The translations under genes and the position numbers were made by a program. 64,000 bases of DNA, from assembly GCF_950295315.1 (NCBI RefSeq), contig NC_080168.1, positions 1,559,573-1,623,572 on the forward strand. The letters run 5' to 3'. The stretch is from Erinaceus europaeus. Taxonomy: Eukaryota; Chordata; Mammalia; Eulipotyphla; Erinaceidae. Positions 55,601 through 63,887 of this stretch are shown in pieces. Every line of letters starts with the position of its first letter. Position 1 is the first letter of the stretch. The notes under the pieces were generated by a model. It saw nothing but the letters and a program-made list of their open reading frames with translations, had not been told where the DNA came from and did not search any database.

Positions 55601-58600
55601 CTGGCCCGGCAAGTGCGGAGTAAGTCGCCTTAGGGAGGTGGTCACTGCCTGGCCTGGGAGCAGGGGGTGGGGGTGGGTGCTTCTCAACAAGGCCCAGCCT
55701 CCACACAGGGCTGCTTCTCAGCCAGCGCGCATGACGGCATCTCTCTGGGCTGGAAGAGGATGCTGAGGCTCTTCCCCAAGCAGCATTTTGACATCAAAGC
55801 GTGAGCGACAGCCTTAGAAGGACAGGGTCTTGTGGGCCAGGTGGCAGGCACACCAGGTAAAGCGCACATAGTAAGAAGCACAGCGCCAGCCCTAGGATCT
55901 GGGTTTGGGCCCCCGGCTCCCCACTGCAGGGGAGTTTACTACCTCACAAGCGGTGAAGCAGGTCTTCGGGTGTCTGTCTTTCTCTCCCCTCTCTTATCTT
56001 CCCCTCCTCTCTTGATTTCTCTCTGCCCTATCCAACAACAAATGTGGAAAGAAAAAAAAAAGCCTCCAGGAGCAGTGGATGTGTAGTGCAGGTGCCAAGC
56101 CCCAGTGATAACCCTGGAGGCAAAAAAGAAGAAGAAGAAGAAAGAAGGACAGAGCTTCAGGTGTGATGCCCTCTCAGTCTCTCTCTCTCTCTCTCTCTCT
56201 GTCATGAAGGAATGACTACATCTTTGAAAATAAATGAATAGCTGTACCTATGAGTTATTTTTTAATTTTTTTATTGCCACCAGGGTTATCTCTGGGGCGC
56301 AGTGCCAGCACTACAAATTCACAGCTCCTGGCAGCTAATTTTCCTTTTTTTTTTTTTTCCTTTTTTTTGGTTATTGCTGGGGCTCAGTACCTGCACTACA
56401 CATCCACTGCTCCTGGAGGCTATTTTTCCCCTTTTGTTGTCCTTGTTGTTTATCGTTGTTATTATTATTGTTATTGCTGCCGTCGATGCTGGATAGGACA
56501 GAGAGAAATGGAGAGAGGAAGGGAAGACAGAGAAGGGGAGAGAAAGACCTGCTTCACCGCCTATGAAGCGACCCTCCTGCAGTGGGGAGCCGGGACTCGA
56601 ACCGGGATTCCCATGCTGGCCGTTGCACTTTGCACTATGTACACTTAACCCGCTGCGCTACTGCCCGACCCCCCTGCTTTTCCCTATTTTTTAAATTTTA
56701 TTTGATCAGATAGAAATCAAGAGGAGAGGGGGAGCTAGATACTTGCAGACCTGCCTCACTGCTCGTGAAGCTCCCCCTGAATGTGGGTACTGAGGCTCAA
56801 ACCTGGGTCCTTGAGCCTGGTAATGTGTGAGCTCAACCTTGTGGGCCACCCCCCACCCGTACTATGACTGTACTATGACTTTTGCTAGCATTTAGTTAGT
56901 TATTTAGTTAGTTAGTTAGTGACTCATGTATCTTGCTGCCGGGACTTCACGCCTGCCTGGTTCCAGCACTTCCAGCCAGTAGACACTTTCAGTTCTCAAT
57001 TTCAGGTGGAGACAGGGAAGGAGAGAAGGACAGAGACAGAGACACCACAGCACTGCTCCTCCACTCACCACTCACGTGCTCGCACATGGTGCTCTCCAGT
57101 CCTAAACGTTAGCAGGAGAGAGTATGTCGACCCTTTAAAAAGTACCTGTGCCGAGCCGTGTGAGCGGTCCCCGCCACCTGCAGGCAGGCGCGGTCACGTT
57201 CTCCCAGCAGTTGAGGCTGGTGTCTCTGCTTGACTGTCAGTCTCCAGACCAGCTTCTCTGCAGTGCCTTGAGGCAGGGACACCCCCGCCCCTCCCACAGT
57301 GAGGGAGTGCAGAGGCTGCCCTGCCTGTGATGTCAGATCCCTCTTCCTCTAGGGCCCAAGAACACAGTGCTGCGCCTGGCCGTGAAGTTCTTCCCCCCAG
57401 ACCCAGGGCAGCTGCAGGAAGAGTTCACGCGGTGAGTGAAGCAGAGCTGGGGGTGCACTTCCCCAGGGAACAGGTGGCCTGGCGGGCATGTGGAGAGCAT
57501 GACACTGAGCGGCCGTGCAGAGAGCAGAAGAGGCAGCATGCACCCAGTCACGGATGGCTGGGGCTCTGGAGACTGTCAGGGTTGGGAGGCAAACTCACAC
57601 ACCTGAGGACCCAGAGGTCCTGGCTTCGGTCCCAGGCCACTGTAAGCCAAGCTGAGCAGTACTCTGGTCAGAAAATACACAGTCGGGTGTGTGTGTGTGT
57701 GTGTGGGGGGGGGGGGGGTAGATAGCATAATGGTTGTGCAAAAAGACTCTCATGCCTGAGGATGTAAAGTCCCAAGTTCAACTCCCCCACCACCCCCCAC
57801 CACCACCATGAGCCAGAGCTGAGCAGTGTGCTAGTTAAAAAGAAAAAAAAACTCTACACACACACTACTAGAGGGCTCTGAACCCCTGATTCCATTAGGT
57901 CTCTGAGAGAGAAGAGAGGAAAAGGAAGAACACGCAGAAGTAGTGAGAGGTGTAGGTGTGACTTGGAAAAGAAGAGAAGGAAGAGCATAGAAAAAATATA
58001 TCAATATGCATAGACAGACAGACAGAGAAATAACAGCCGCGTCTGTGACCTGGGAGAACCACTGCAGTCTCCAGTGCAGGGGAGGGGGACACAGAACTCT
58101 GGGGGTGGAGACAGTGTGGACTTATACCCGTTATCATTTTGTAAATCAATATTAAATCACTAATAACAATATATAATAAATAGCTGAGTGGCCCAGGAGT
58201 CAGTGCAGTGGCCGCATCACTGGACTTGCAAGTATGTGCAGCGGAGGCCCTCCCAGCACCATAGCACCCCTCCTGTGGTGCTGGGGCTTGAACCCGGGCC
58301 TTTCTGCCTTTTTGCCTTAGTATTTTGTTAACCAGGACACTGCTTGGCTCTGGCTCATGGAGGTGCCAACATTGAACCTGGAGCCTTGGTGCCTCAGGCA
58401 CGAGAGCCTTTTGCAGGACTCTGGCCGTGTGTGGAGGCTTGGGGAGAGTAGAGCAGACCTTGGGCAGGGGGTCACATGCCTGCTGCAGCCGCCATCCCAG
58501 CCCCTCTCCCAGGGCTGCAGGTGACGGGCACCTCTGGCTTCTCGGGGAGATGCTGACGTGAGCCCCCCCTCTAGCTACCTGTTTGCCCTGCAACTGCGGA

Positions 58601-61600
58601 GGGACCTGCGGGAGGGGCGTCTGAGCTGCACAGACACCACAGCCGCCCTGCTGGCCTCACACCTCCTGCAGGGTCAGTACCAGCGGGGAGTGGGAGGGCG
58701 GGCAGGGTGGAGTGAGCAGGGGGTGAGTGGGCAGGTGGGGGGCAGGGGGCACGTGGGCAGAGGTGGGCGGGCAGTAAGTGGCTCTGTGGGTGAAGAGGCC
58801 AGTGGACGGGGATCAGACAGGCAGCCGAAGGGCCAGCAGGTGGTGCAGGTAGCGAAGGGCTTATGGGTGTTGAGGTGGCCAGGCACACCTGCACCCGGGA
58901 GGCCCTTCTTCCTGCCTGTGCTCACGGCCCGGGGGGACCAGCCAGAAGGCAGGCCGCCAGGCAGGCACGATTCTCCCTAAGCTGAGGATTAACCAAAGGA
59001 AGAGCAGCTGTCCTGGCTGGAGGCTCCTCCCGGACACGGCCGTGGCATCCGCTCCTCGAAATGGGTTGTCACGTGCGCCCAGGAGCATGTGCCCACACCA
59101 TCCTCAGTGCAGTTGGTGAGGGCCCAGGAGGAGCGTGCCCTCGGCATGTTCCAACGTGAGCCGGCTCCACGGGGTCTGTAGATTTGGCTGCAGAGTCAGC
59201 CGGGACACGGGCGACACCAGGGCAGGGAGCTGGAGGCACCCTGGCAGGGGCCCACAGTGGGCAGCAGCTAGATCAGGGACTGAAGGTGCTGGGCACAGGA
59301 CTCTTCCCATACACAGCTCCGTCCAGCTTGGCCCCACGGCCTGCCAGTCCTGCCCCTTGGGGGTCCAATCTCTGGTGTGACCTTTCACCTGGAGGATGTG
59401 GAAGACAGACCCCCCACCCTCAGAGCAAGGCCAAATGTAGCATGGGGACCAGACCATGGGTGGGACACCTGGGTAGTATGTCTAGGTGGACCCTTTAGAT
59501 AGACCGTCTGGGCTGGACCCTCTACTCTGGAGCCTCTGGCCAGGACCCCTGAGTAAATGGACCATCTACGGGGGGCCAGATGGCTGTGGGAGCTTGTGAT
59601 TAGGGCCAAGGCCGTGGCAGGCTGCTCCCACCCTGTTGTGTGTTCCTTGGCCCTGTTGAGTGTTCCCGTGTGACACACACGCTGAGGACCCGTGCACCCA
59701 GCCTCCCTGGACCGTGAGCTCATCTGCACACAGGAAACAGACCGTCGGAGGCACTGAATCAGGCTGCTCTGGTTGTGAAGATTTACACTCACCTAAGAGA
59801 GCAGGAACACAGTGTCACTCTCCCCCACACAGTGCCGGGCTCGAACCCAGGACCGACCCCAAGCCTGCAAGCTTCTGGGCTGCTTACAATGTCTTTGTGA
59901 GCTTGTGTAGACAAGAACTAGAGGAGATAAGGACTCAGATGAGTGACCTGTAGTCAAGAAAACAGACCCAGCAGTGACAGAAGAGGCCAGACGGGACCGT
60001 GGTGGCTTTTTAAAATGCTGTGCTAATTTATTTGATGATTCATTTATTTTTTCATGAGCGAGGAGAGAAATAAACAGAGCACCCCTCTGGCACACTGATG
60101 TTCTAGATTGAGCTCAGGATTGGCCCATGGTTGAGGATCCACCATTTGTCTTCTGCACCACTTCCTGGGCCACAGGAAGTGTGACTCGTGAAGGGTCAGC
60201 GTCTGCTGGCGCTGGCTGTCCTCACACAACCCCATGCTTGTCTTTTCTGTTAAAAACAGCTGAACTCGGGGACTACGAGGAGACTCTGGACCGAGAGCAC
60301 CTCAAAGCCCACCAGTACCTGCCCAGCCAGGAGCACTGCCTAGAGAAGATTCTAGAATTTCACCAGAAGCACATGTGAGTGAGTCGGTGACGGTTACCTG
60401 GGGCTGGCCGTGTGTGTTTGGGAGCCAGGCTTCTGGGGGCCCCAACACCAGCCTCCACTGTCCCTCTGCAGAGGGAACACTCGCCCCCAGGCTCTGCAAA
60501 CAGTTAGGGAGTGACCTTCCTGCAGTCACCCAGCCCCTTGTCAGAATCATGTTTGGTTTCTCAAGACATAAATCTCCGTCCTGGGGAGCATAGGGGCTAT
60601 GTGGGGGACCCAAGGAATGTTCTGGACTGAGGAGCTGTGGCTGGGGTTCAGGGGTCTAGGCTTCCGGGGTAGTGTGACTGGACTTCCTTGAGAGGGTCCC
60701 TCAAGACACCGTCCAACGGCTGCCTTGGAACTGATGGCTGGGTCAGGGTTCCAGGGACACACTGTGTGGTGCAGTACTGGATAAGGCCGGCCCTCAGGCC
60801 ATCCTGCCCTCGGCCCAGAGGAGGGACACAGGACTGGCCCAGTGTTCAACCCTCCTGAAGAAGGGGTCACCTGACGTGTGAGCCTCTCAAGGTTCCCAGC
60901 TGACCCCTCGTGACACTGCTGGGACTCCATCCACAGCCCCCTCCCCAACCCTGCCCCTCATGATGTCCATCCTCACACACCCATAGCCGGCCTGCCCCCT
61001 CTGGCCCCCAGCCTGGCCATGACCGCCAGCAGCCTGTGACGTCTTACTAATCCTGTTCAGGACAGCCTCCCCAACCCCCCTGGCCCCTGGCACCACACAT
61101 GCCAGAGCTGAGCAGAGCTCCCTCTCTTTGCAAAGGCCTGGGACAGGGTGAGGGTAGAGAGCAGAATGGTTCTACAAAGAGACTCATCCCTAAGGCTCCA
61201 AAGTCCCAGGTTCAATCCCCTGCACCACCACCACGGCTCTGCTCTCTTTCATAAAAAGATGTCAGGGGAAGATGACCAGAGGGCTCTGAACTCCAGGTCC
61301 ATCAGGACCCAGAGAGAGAAGAGGAAAAAAAGGGAGAACACTCAGAAGTAGTAACAAGTGTAGGTGTGTCTTGGAAAGGAAGAGAAGGCAGGACCATAAG
61401 GGGAAAAAAAGGAGAAATGTATATAAATACAGATAGAGAAATAACAGCCCATAGCTCTGACCTTAGGAGAACCACTGCAGTTTCCAGTGGAGGAAATGGA
61501 GACACAGAGCTCGGCTGGTGGGAACGGTGTAGAATTATACCTGTTACCTTATGATTTTGTAAATATTAAATTACTAATAAAATTTTAAAAAGAGCAGAGA

Positions 61601-62565
61601 TTTGAGTCCATGAACTGTGACTACAGGGAAGACAGAATACAAGCTGTGGAGTTTGGGTGTTTTTGTTTTGTTTTTTGGGAAGGGGTTGTCAGTGGGGCTC
61701 AGTGCCTGCATGACTCCACCATTCAGAGGATGAGAGAGAGATGGAGAGACTCCACAGTGCCGCCCCACCACTCATGACACCCCTCACTCCCACAGGCACC
61801 CCTAGTGTTTTTCATGGCTCAAACCCAGGCCCTTGCACGTGGTGACGGGTGTGCTCCAGCCCTGCATTTGGGTTTTCAGTGGCCTCGAAAGAGCCTGGGC
61901 CCAGCCTTTCCCTGGAAGCCTGGCGAGGCCATTCCATGAAGAATCAGAGATCAGTTGTGTGGGAAGCAGCACTGTCAGCACCCTCACTCTGTCCCCAACC
62001 CTGCCTTCATGTACCCTGTGTGCACATGACCCTAAGCAGAGAGGACAACGTCACCCACCCGGGAAGGCGGGCTCCACTGGCCTGTGTCGGCTGGCACCCA
62101 GAACAGTGCCCAGGCCCAGGACACGGCTCAGCAGAGAGAGCGCATGGGGTTGAGTCCCAGCCCCAGACACCTCAGTATCTCTGTCTCTCCTCTCATCCAC
62201 CTCTCTCCCCAGGGACATTGGGAACACTGACAGGGGGTGAGGGTGGTCCAGCCCACCCCCAGCACCTCCCTAACCAATGACCACGGACCAGTGCACAGAT
62301 AGACACACGGACAGCAAGCCTCAGCAGCCTGCACTCGGCCCCGTGGAGTGTGACGCCTGGCAGTGTCACCCGGGCACTCTGCCTCCCCACCCCGTCATCT
62401 GCTGTCCTGTGTTGCAGGGGCCAGACGCCCGCAGAGTCCGACTTCCAGGTGCTGGAGGTGGCACGCAAGCTGGAGATGTACGGTGTCCGCCTGCATGCGG
62501 CCTCGGACCGAGAGGGGGCACGTATCCACCTGGCCGCCTTCCACACCGGCGTGCTGGTCTTCCAG
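43474..62565 (+). CDS. FARP2: FARP2, first 258 codons in seven coding exons, partial
   Basis: FARP2 (FRG, FIR) is a FERM, Dbl-homology and tandem PH domain guanine exchange factor acting on Rac/Cdc42-type GTPases. It works downstream of semaphorin-plexin-neuropilin signalling and at cell junctions (known). Exons: 43474-43659, 55135-55239, 55577-55619, 57353-57431, 58575-58672, 60260-60374, 62418-62565 (774 nt, 258 residues, all GT-AG and in frame). The FERM domain starts near residue 44 ([18 protein letters not shown]). F1 continues through DYFGLEFQN and [13 protein letters not shown]2 contains ALQLRRDL and LDREHLK, and F3 begins near [19 protein letters not shown]. The DH and PH domains lie beyond the right edge. 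The N terminus MDGTYRAL is about three residues shorter than the human MGEIEGTYR I recall. The first 43 residues vary most. Confidence 0.95.
43846..44325 (+). repeat. Minisatellite, units of 21 and 24 bp
   Basis: Mixed array of GAGGTCCAGGTGGACATGG plus TTAAG units and GAGGTCCAGGTGGACACGAG units, with GAGGCCCAGG variants. Unit lengths are multiples of three, so long frames stay open on both strands. These are not genes. Confidence 0.95.
44893..45025 (-). repeat. Old tRNA-derived SINE, antisense
   Basis: GAGACACCACAGCACTGCTT, then GGGGGCTCAAACCTGGGTCC. Confidence 0.55.
45105..45245 (-). repeat. Old tRNA-derived SINE, antisense
   Basis: CAGACGGACAGACAGAAACA, GTGCTGTGGCTCAAGCCTG and TAGCAAGGCAAAGGCCC. 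Confidence 0.5.
45390..45790 (+). repeat. Degenerate minisatellite, unit about 22-25 bp
   Basis: Repeated GTGCCTTGGGGTGCAGG and GTGTCTCGGGGTGCAGG-like words with heavy divergence. Confidence 0.75.
46440..46690 (+). repeat. CA/CATGCA low-complexity tract
   Basis: ACACATGCACGCACAC-type words interspersed over 250 bp. Related in style to, but less regular than, the array at 19606-20231. Confidence 0.75.
47101..47600 (-). repeat. Group B SINE (antisense) split by a younger group A SINE
   Basis: Outer element: TTTATTGGATAGAAAAGAGA before the break, and AGAGAAATGGGGGAGATCG to GGGGCTTGAACCCGTGTCC and TCTCAACTGAGCATACC after it. Confidence 0.8.
47141..47438 (+). repeat. Group A SINE, sense, nested
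   Basis: GGGAGTCGGGCTGTAGCGCA start, box B GGTTCGAACC and an AATAAAATAAATATTTAAAA tail. AGAGAGAAATGGGG is duplicated at the junctions. It lacks the usual TTAAGCGCAGG segment in the head. Confidence 0.9.
47985..48163 (-). repeat. Group D SINE, antisense
   Basis: TTTTTACCAGAGCACTGCTC, GGGGACTGAACCTGGGACT and TGCATAATCATTATGCTAT. Confidence 0.85.
48166..48458 (-). repeat. Group A SINE, antisense, full length
   Basis: An ATT-repeat tail, TTCCCTTTTGTTGCCC, GATAGGACAGAGAGAAATGG and GCTTAACCCGCTGCGCTACC. Confidence 0.92.
48460..48687 (-). repeat. Group B SINE, antisense
   Basis: TTTATTTATTGGATAGAGAC, CGTGAAGCTTTCCCCCTGC, GGCTCGAACCCGGGTCC and AACCAGGTGCGCCACCACCC. Confidence 0.92.
49301..49520 (+). 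repeat. Chimeric SINE: group A head, group B-like tail
   Basis: GGGAGTCGGGCGGTAGCGCA through GGATCCCGGTTCCAGCC is group A. GTGAAGCAGGGCTGCAGGTG through CCAATAATAAGATAAAG is group B. The box-B region and spacer are shortened at the junction near 49375-49390. Confidence 0.8.
49838..50040 (-). repeat. Group B SINE, antisense
   Basis: AGGACAGAGAAATTGAGAAG, TTATGAAGCTTCTCCCCTG and GGGGCTTGAACCTGGTCC. Confidence 0.88.
51000..51170 (+). repeat. tRNA-derived SINE, sense, diverged
   Basis: GGCCCCGGGTTCAAGTCCC, GCATCACAGCACTGAAGAA, then a CTCTCATCTCTCTGTCCC end. Confidence 0.65.
51678..51826. repeat. Two interleaved inverted repeats
   Basis: Arm A 51678-51713 pairs with 51754-51792 imperfectly. Arm B 51712-51734 is exactly complementary (23 bp) to 51804-51826. 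The order is A B A' B', so the hairpins cross. Confidence 0.88.
52222..52581 (-). repeat. Long-tailed group A SINE, antisense
   Basis: A T14 start, GCCTCCAGGGTTATTGCTGG, CACTGCTCCTGGAGGCC, C10, TTTGTTGCCC, the group A body, then TTAACCCGCTGCGCC. Confidence 0.9.
53395..55125 (+). repeat. 1.7-kb minisatellite abutting FARP2 exon 3
   Basis: Some fifty units of about 31-33 bp (CTCTGCTCTGAGTCTGTCCC plus CACCTGTCCCCAA), with shorter 19-20 bp variants. It is pyrimidine-rich on the gene strand. The array ends CACCTGTCCCCACAG, which is the exon 3 acceptor. Confidence 0.96.
55135..55239 (+). CDS. FARP2: FARP2 coding exon 3 (residues 63-97)
   Basis: 105 nt, phase 0. It reads [20 protein letters not shown] and [15 protein letters not shown] in FERM F1. 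Acceptor CCCCACAG, donor GTACGT. Confidence 0.96.
55577..55619 (+). CDS. FARP2: FARP2 coding exon 4 (residues 98-111)
   Basis: 43-nt micro-sized exon reading [14 protein letters not shown], ending phase 1. Acceptor CTCCAG, donor GTAAGT. Confidence 0.94.
55838..56140 (+). repeat. Long-tailed SINE, sense
   Basis: AGGCACACCAGGTAAAGCGC head, GGGTTTGGGCCCCCGGC, CTCACAAGCGGTGAAGCAGG, then the tail segment GCCTCCAGGAGCAGTGGATG to CCCAGTGATAACCCTGGAGG. Confidence 0.88.
56262..56675 (-). repeat. Long-tailed group A SINE, antisense, with duplicated tail segment
   Basis: The tail complement occurs twice (CACCAGGGTTATCTCTGGGG and GGTTATTGCTGGGGCTCAG, about 100 bp apart) before one group A body and a CCGCTGCGCTACTGCCCG head. 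Confidence 0.85.
56678..56860 (-). repeat. Group B SINE, antisense
   Basis: TTATTTGATCAGATAGAAAT, CTCGTGAAGCTCCCCCTGA and AGGCTCAAACCTGGGTCC. Confidence 0.8.
57353..57431 (+). CDS. FARP2: FARP2 coding exon 5 (residues 112-137)
   Basis: 79 nt. It reads [20 protein letters not shown] and QEEFT. Acceptor CCTCTAG, donor GTGAGT. Confidence 0.96.
57716..58185 (+). repeat. Composite group D SINE with about 330-bp downstream body, copy 1
   Basis: GTAGATAGCATAATGGTTGT head and AAGTTCAACTCCCCC box B. Then an extended body: AGAGGGCTCTGAACCCC, CAGAAGTAGTGAGAGGTGTA, GAACCACTGCAGTCTCCAGT, ACTTATACCCGTTATC and TTTTGTAAATCAATATTAAA. Confidence 0.88.
58310..58420 (-). repeat. Group D SINE, antisense
   Basis: TTAACCAGGACACTGCTTGG, ACATTGAACCTGGAGCC and CCTCAGGCACGAGAGCC. 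Confidence 0.75.
58575..58672 (+). CDS. FARP2: FARP2 coding exon 6 (residues 138-170)
   Basis: 98 nt. It reads [20 protein letters not shown] and [12 protein letters not shown], the start of FERM F2. Acceptor CCTCTAG, donor GTCAGT. Confidence 0.96.
58673..60259 (+). other. FARP2 intron 6, 1.6 kb
   Basis: Unique sequence apart from an antisense group C SINE at 60008-60173. No gene seen. Confidence 0.75.
60008..60173 (-). repeat. Group C SINE, antisense
   Basis: TTTTTTCATGAGCGAGGAGA, TCTGGCACACTGATGTTC and GCACCACTTCCTGGGCCAC. Confidence 0.75.
60260..60374 (+). CDS. FARP2: FARP2 coding exon 7 (residues 171-208)
   Basis: 115 nt. It reads [20 protein letters not shown] and [12 protein letters not shown] (F2). 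Acceptor AAACAG, donor GTGAGT. Confidence 0.96.
61146..61597 (+). repeat. Composite group D SINE with extended body, copy 2
   Basis: Head TAGAGAGCAGAATGGTTCTA, box B GGTTCAATCCCCTG. The same body as the 57716 copy: AGAGGGCTCTGAACTCC, CAGAAGTAGTAACAAGTGTA, GAACCACTGCAGTTTCCAGT and TTTTGTAAATATTAAATTAC, ending AATAAAATTTTAAAAA. Confidence 0.9.
61655..61865 (-). repeat. tRNA-derived SINE, antisense, diverged
   Basis: GTCAGTGGGGCTCAGTGCCT, CTCATGACACCCCTCACTCC and TGGCTCAAACCCAGGCCC. Confidence 0.6.
62418..62565 (+). CDS. FARP2: FARP2 coding exon 8 (residues 209-258)
   Basis: 148 nt. It reads [20 protein letters not shown] and [20 protein letters not shown], entering FERM F3. Acceptor TTGCAG, donor GTGGGT. 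Confidence 0.96.
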
Positions 62566-62872
62566 GTGGGTCCCAGGGCTGCAGGGGACTGCCCTGCTCC
62601 GTCCCAGGGTACCCGAAGGCTGCTGGCCACTGGGCTTCGCGGTAAAGCCACGGCTTCGAGTTACGTGTTTGTGTTGCCGGTGCTGGGGTCTCATGCACAC
62701 CCAGTCTCACCTCTGCCTGGCTGACTTTTTCGTTCTTTTTGCTTCACACAGAGAGGAACAGAGGGAGAGAGAGCACAGCATTAGAGCTTCCCCAGGTGCT
62801 GAGGCACTACCATGTGGTGATGGGGCTCAAACCTGGAGCCCTGCATGTGACGTGGAACAGAAGAAGCCCTGC

Positions 62873-63150
62873 CTGGGCCCAACAGTGGCACACCTAGTTG
62901 AGTCACATGACCATGCGCAAGGACCTGGGTTTGAGTCTCTGCTCCCCACCTGCAGGGGGGAAGCTTCACAGTCAGAAAGCAGAGCTGCAGCTGTCTCTCT
63001 GTCTAGGCCCTTTGCTGTCCTCCTTGTCCCCTCTCAATTTTTCTTTGTCCTACAAAAAACAGGAAAAAAGGAAAAGATGGCCACTGGGAGCAGGGATGCA
63101 TTAGTGCCAAGTGTAGGCCCCAAGCCTGTGATAACCCTGGCGGCACAAAT
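62873..63150 (+). repeat. Group B SINE with long tail, sense
   Basis: CAACAGTGGCACACCTAGTT head, GGGTTTGAGTCTCTGC, GGGGGGAAGCTTCACAG, then tail GATGGCCACTGGGAGCAGGG to CCTGTGATAACCCTGGCGGC. Confidence 0.85.
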
Positions 63151-63165
63151 AAGAAATATAATGAT

Positions 63166-63517
63166 GGGGGTCGGGCGGTAGTGCAGCGGGTTAAGCGCAT
63201 GTAGCGCAAAGCGCAGGGACCGGCGTAAGGATCCCAGTTCGAGCCCCTGGCTCCCCACCTGCAGGGGAGTCGCTTCACAGGCGGTGAAGCAGGTCTGCAG
63301 GTGTCTGTCTTTCTCTCCCCCTCTCTGTCTTCCCCTCCTCTCTCCATTTCTCTCTGTCCTATCCAACAAAGAATTGCGTCAACAAGGGCAATAATAATAA
63401 CCACAACGAAGCTACAACAAGGGCAACAAAAGGGGGAAAAAATGGCCTCCAGGAGCGGTGGATTCATGGTACAGGCACCGAGCCCAGCAATAACCCTGGA
63501 GGAGGAAGAAAAAAAAA
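63166..63517 (+). repeat. Long-tailed group A SINE, sense, with 15-bp target duplication
   Basis: GGGGTCGGGCGGTAGTGCAG head and a tail extension ATGGCCTCCAGGAGCGGTGG to CAGCAATAACCCTGGAGG. AAGAAATATAATGAT flanks it at 63151-63165 and 63518-63532. Confidence 0.95.
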
Positions 63518-63570
63518 AAGAAATATAATGATAATAATCATCAAATAGTTTTTAAAAAATTTATAAAGGA

Positions 63571-63845
63571 GGGAGTCGGGCTGTAGCGCAGCGGGTTAAG
63601 CGCAGGTGGCGTAAAGCACAAGGACCGGCATAAGGATCCCGGTTCGAGCCCCAGCTCCCCACCTGCAGGGGAGTCGCTTCACAGGTGGTGAAGCAGGTCT
63701 GCAGGTGTCTATCTTTCCCCTCTGTCTTCCCCTCCTCTCTCCATTTCTCTCTGTCCTATCCAACAACGACAACAACAATAATAACTACAACAATAAAACA
63801 ACAAGGGCAACAAAAGGGAATAAATAAATAAAATAAATATTTTTA
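63571..63845 (+). repeat. Group A SINE, sense, with 17-bp target duplication
   Basis: Near-consensus copy starting GGGAGTCGGGCTGTAGCGCA. AAAAAATTTATAAAGGA flanks it at 63554-63570 and 63846-63862. Low divergence suggests recent insertion. Confidence 0.95.
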
Positions 63846-63887
63846 AAAAAATTTATAAAGGAAAATTGGCAACAACAAAAAAGCTTG

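Larger units (their letters stand above)
55620..57352 (+). other. FARP2 intron 4, 1.7 kb
   Basis: SINEs at 55838-56140 (sense), 56262-56675 and 56678-56860 (antisense), microsatellites (GAA, TC and TTAG runs) and a splice-flanked pseudo-exon at 55709-55800. Confidence 0.8.
57432..58574 (+). other. FARP2 intron 5, 1.1 kb
   Basis: It contains a sense SINE head (57580-57680), a GT plus G14 run (57687-57718), a composite SINE (57716-58185) and an antisense group D SINE (58310-58420). Confidence 0.8.
60375..62417 (+). other. FARP2 intron 7, 2.0 kb
   Basis: A composite SINE (61146-61597) and an old antisense SINE (61655-61865). The rest is unique intron. Confidence 0.75.

Noticed and set aside
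57895..58593. 232-codon minus-strand frame
   Set aside because: Antisense of the composite SINE body plus FARP2 intron; hydrophobic run is T-rich repeat sequence.
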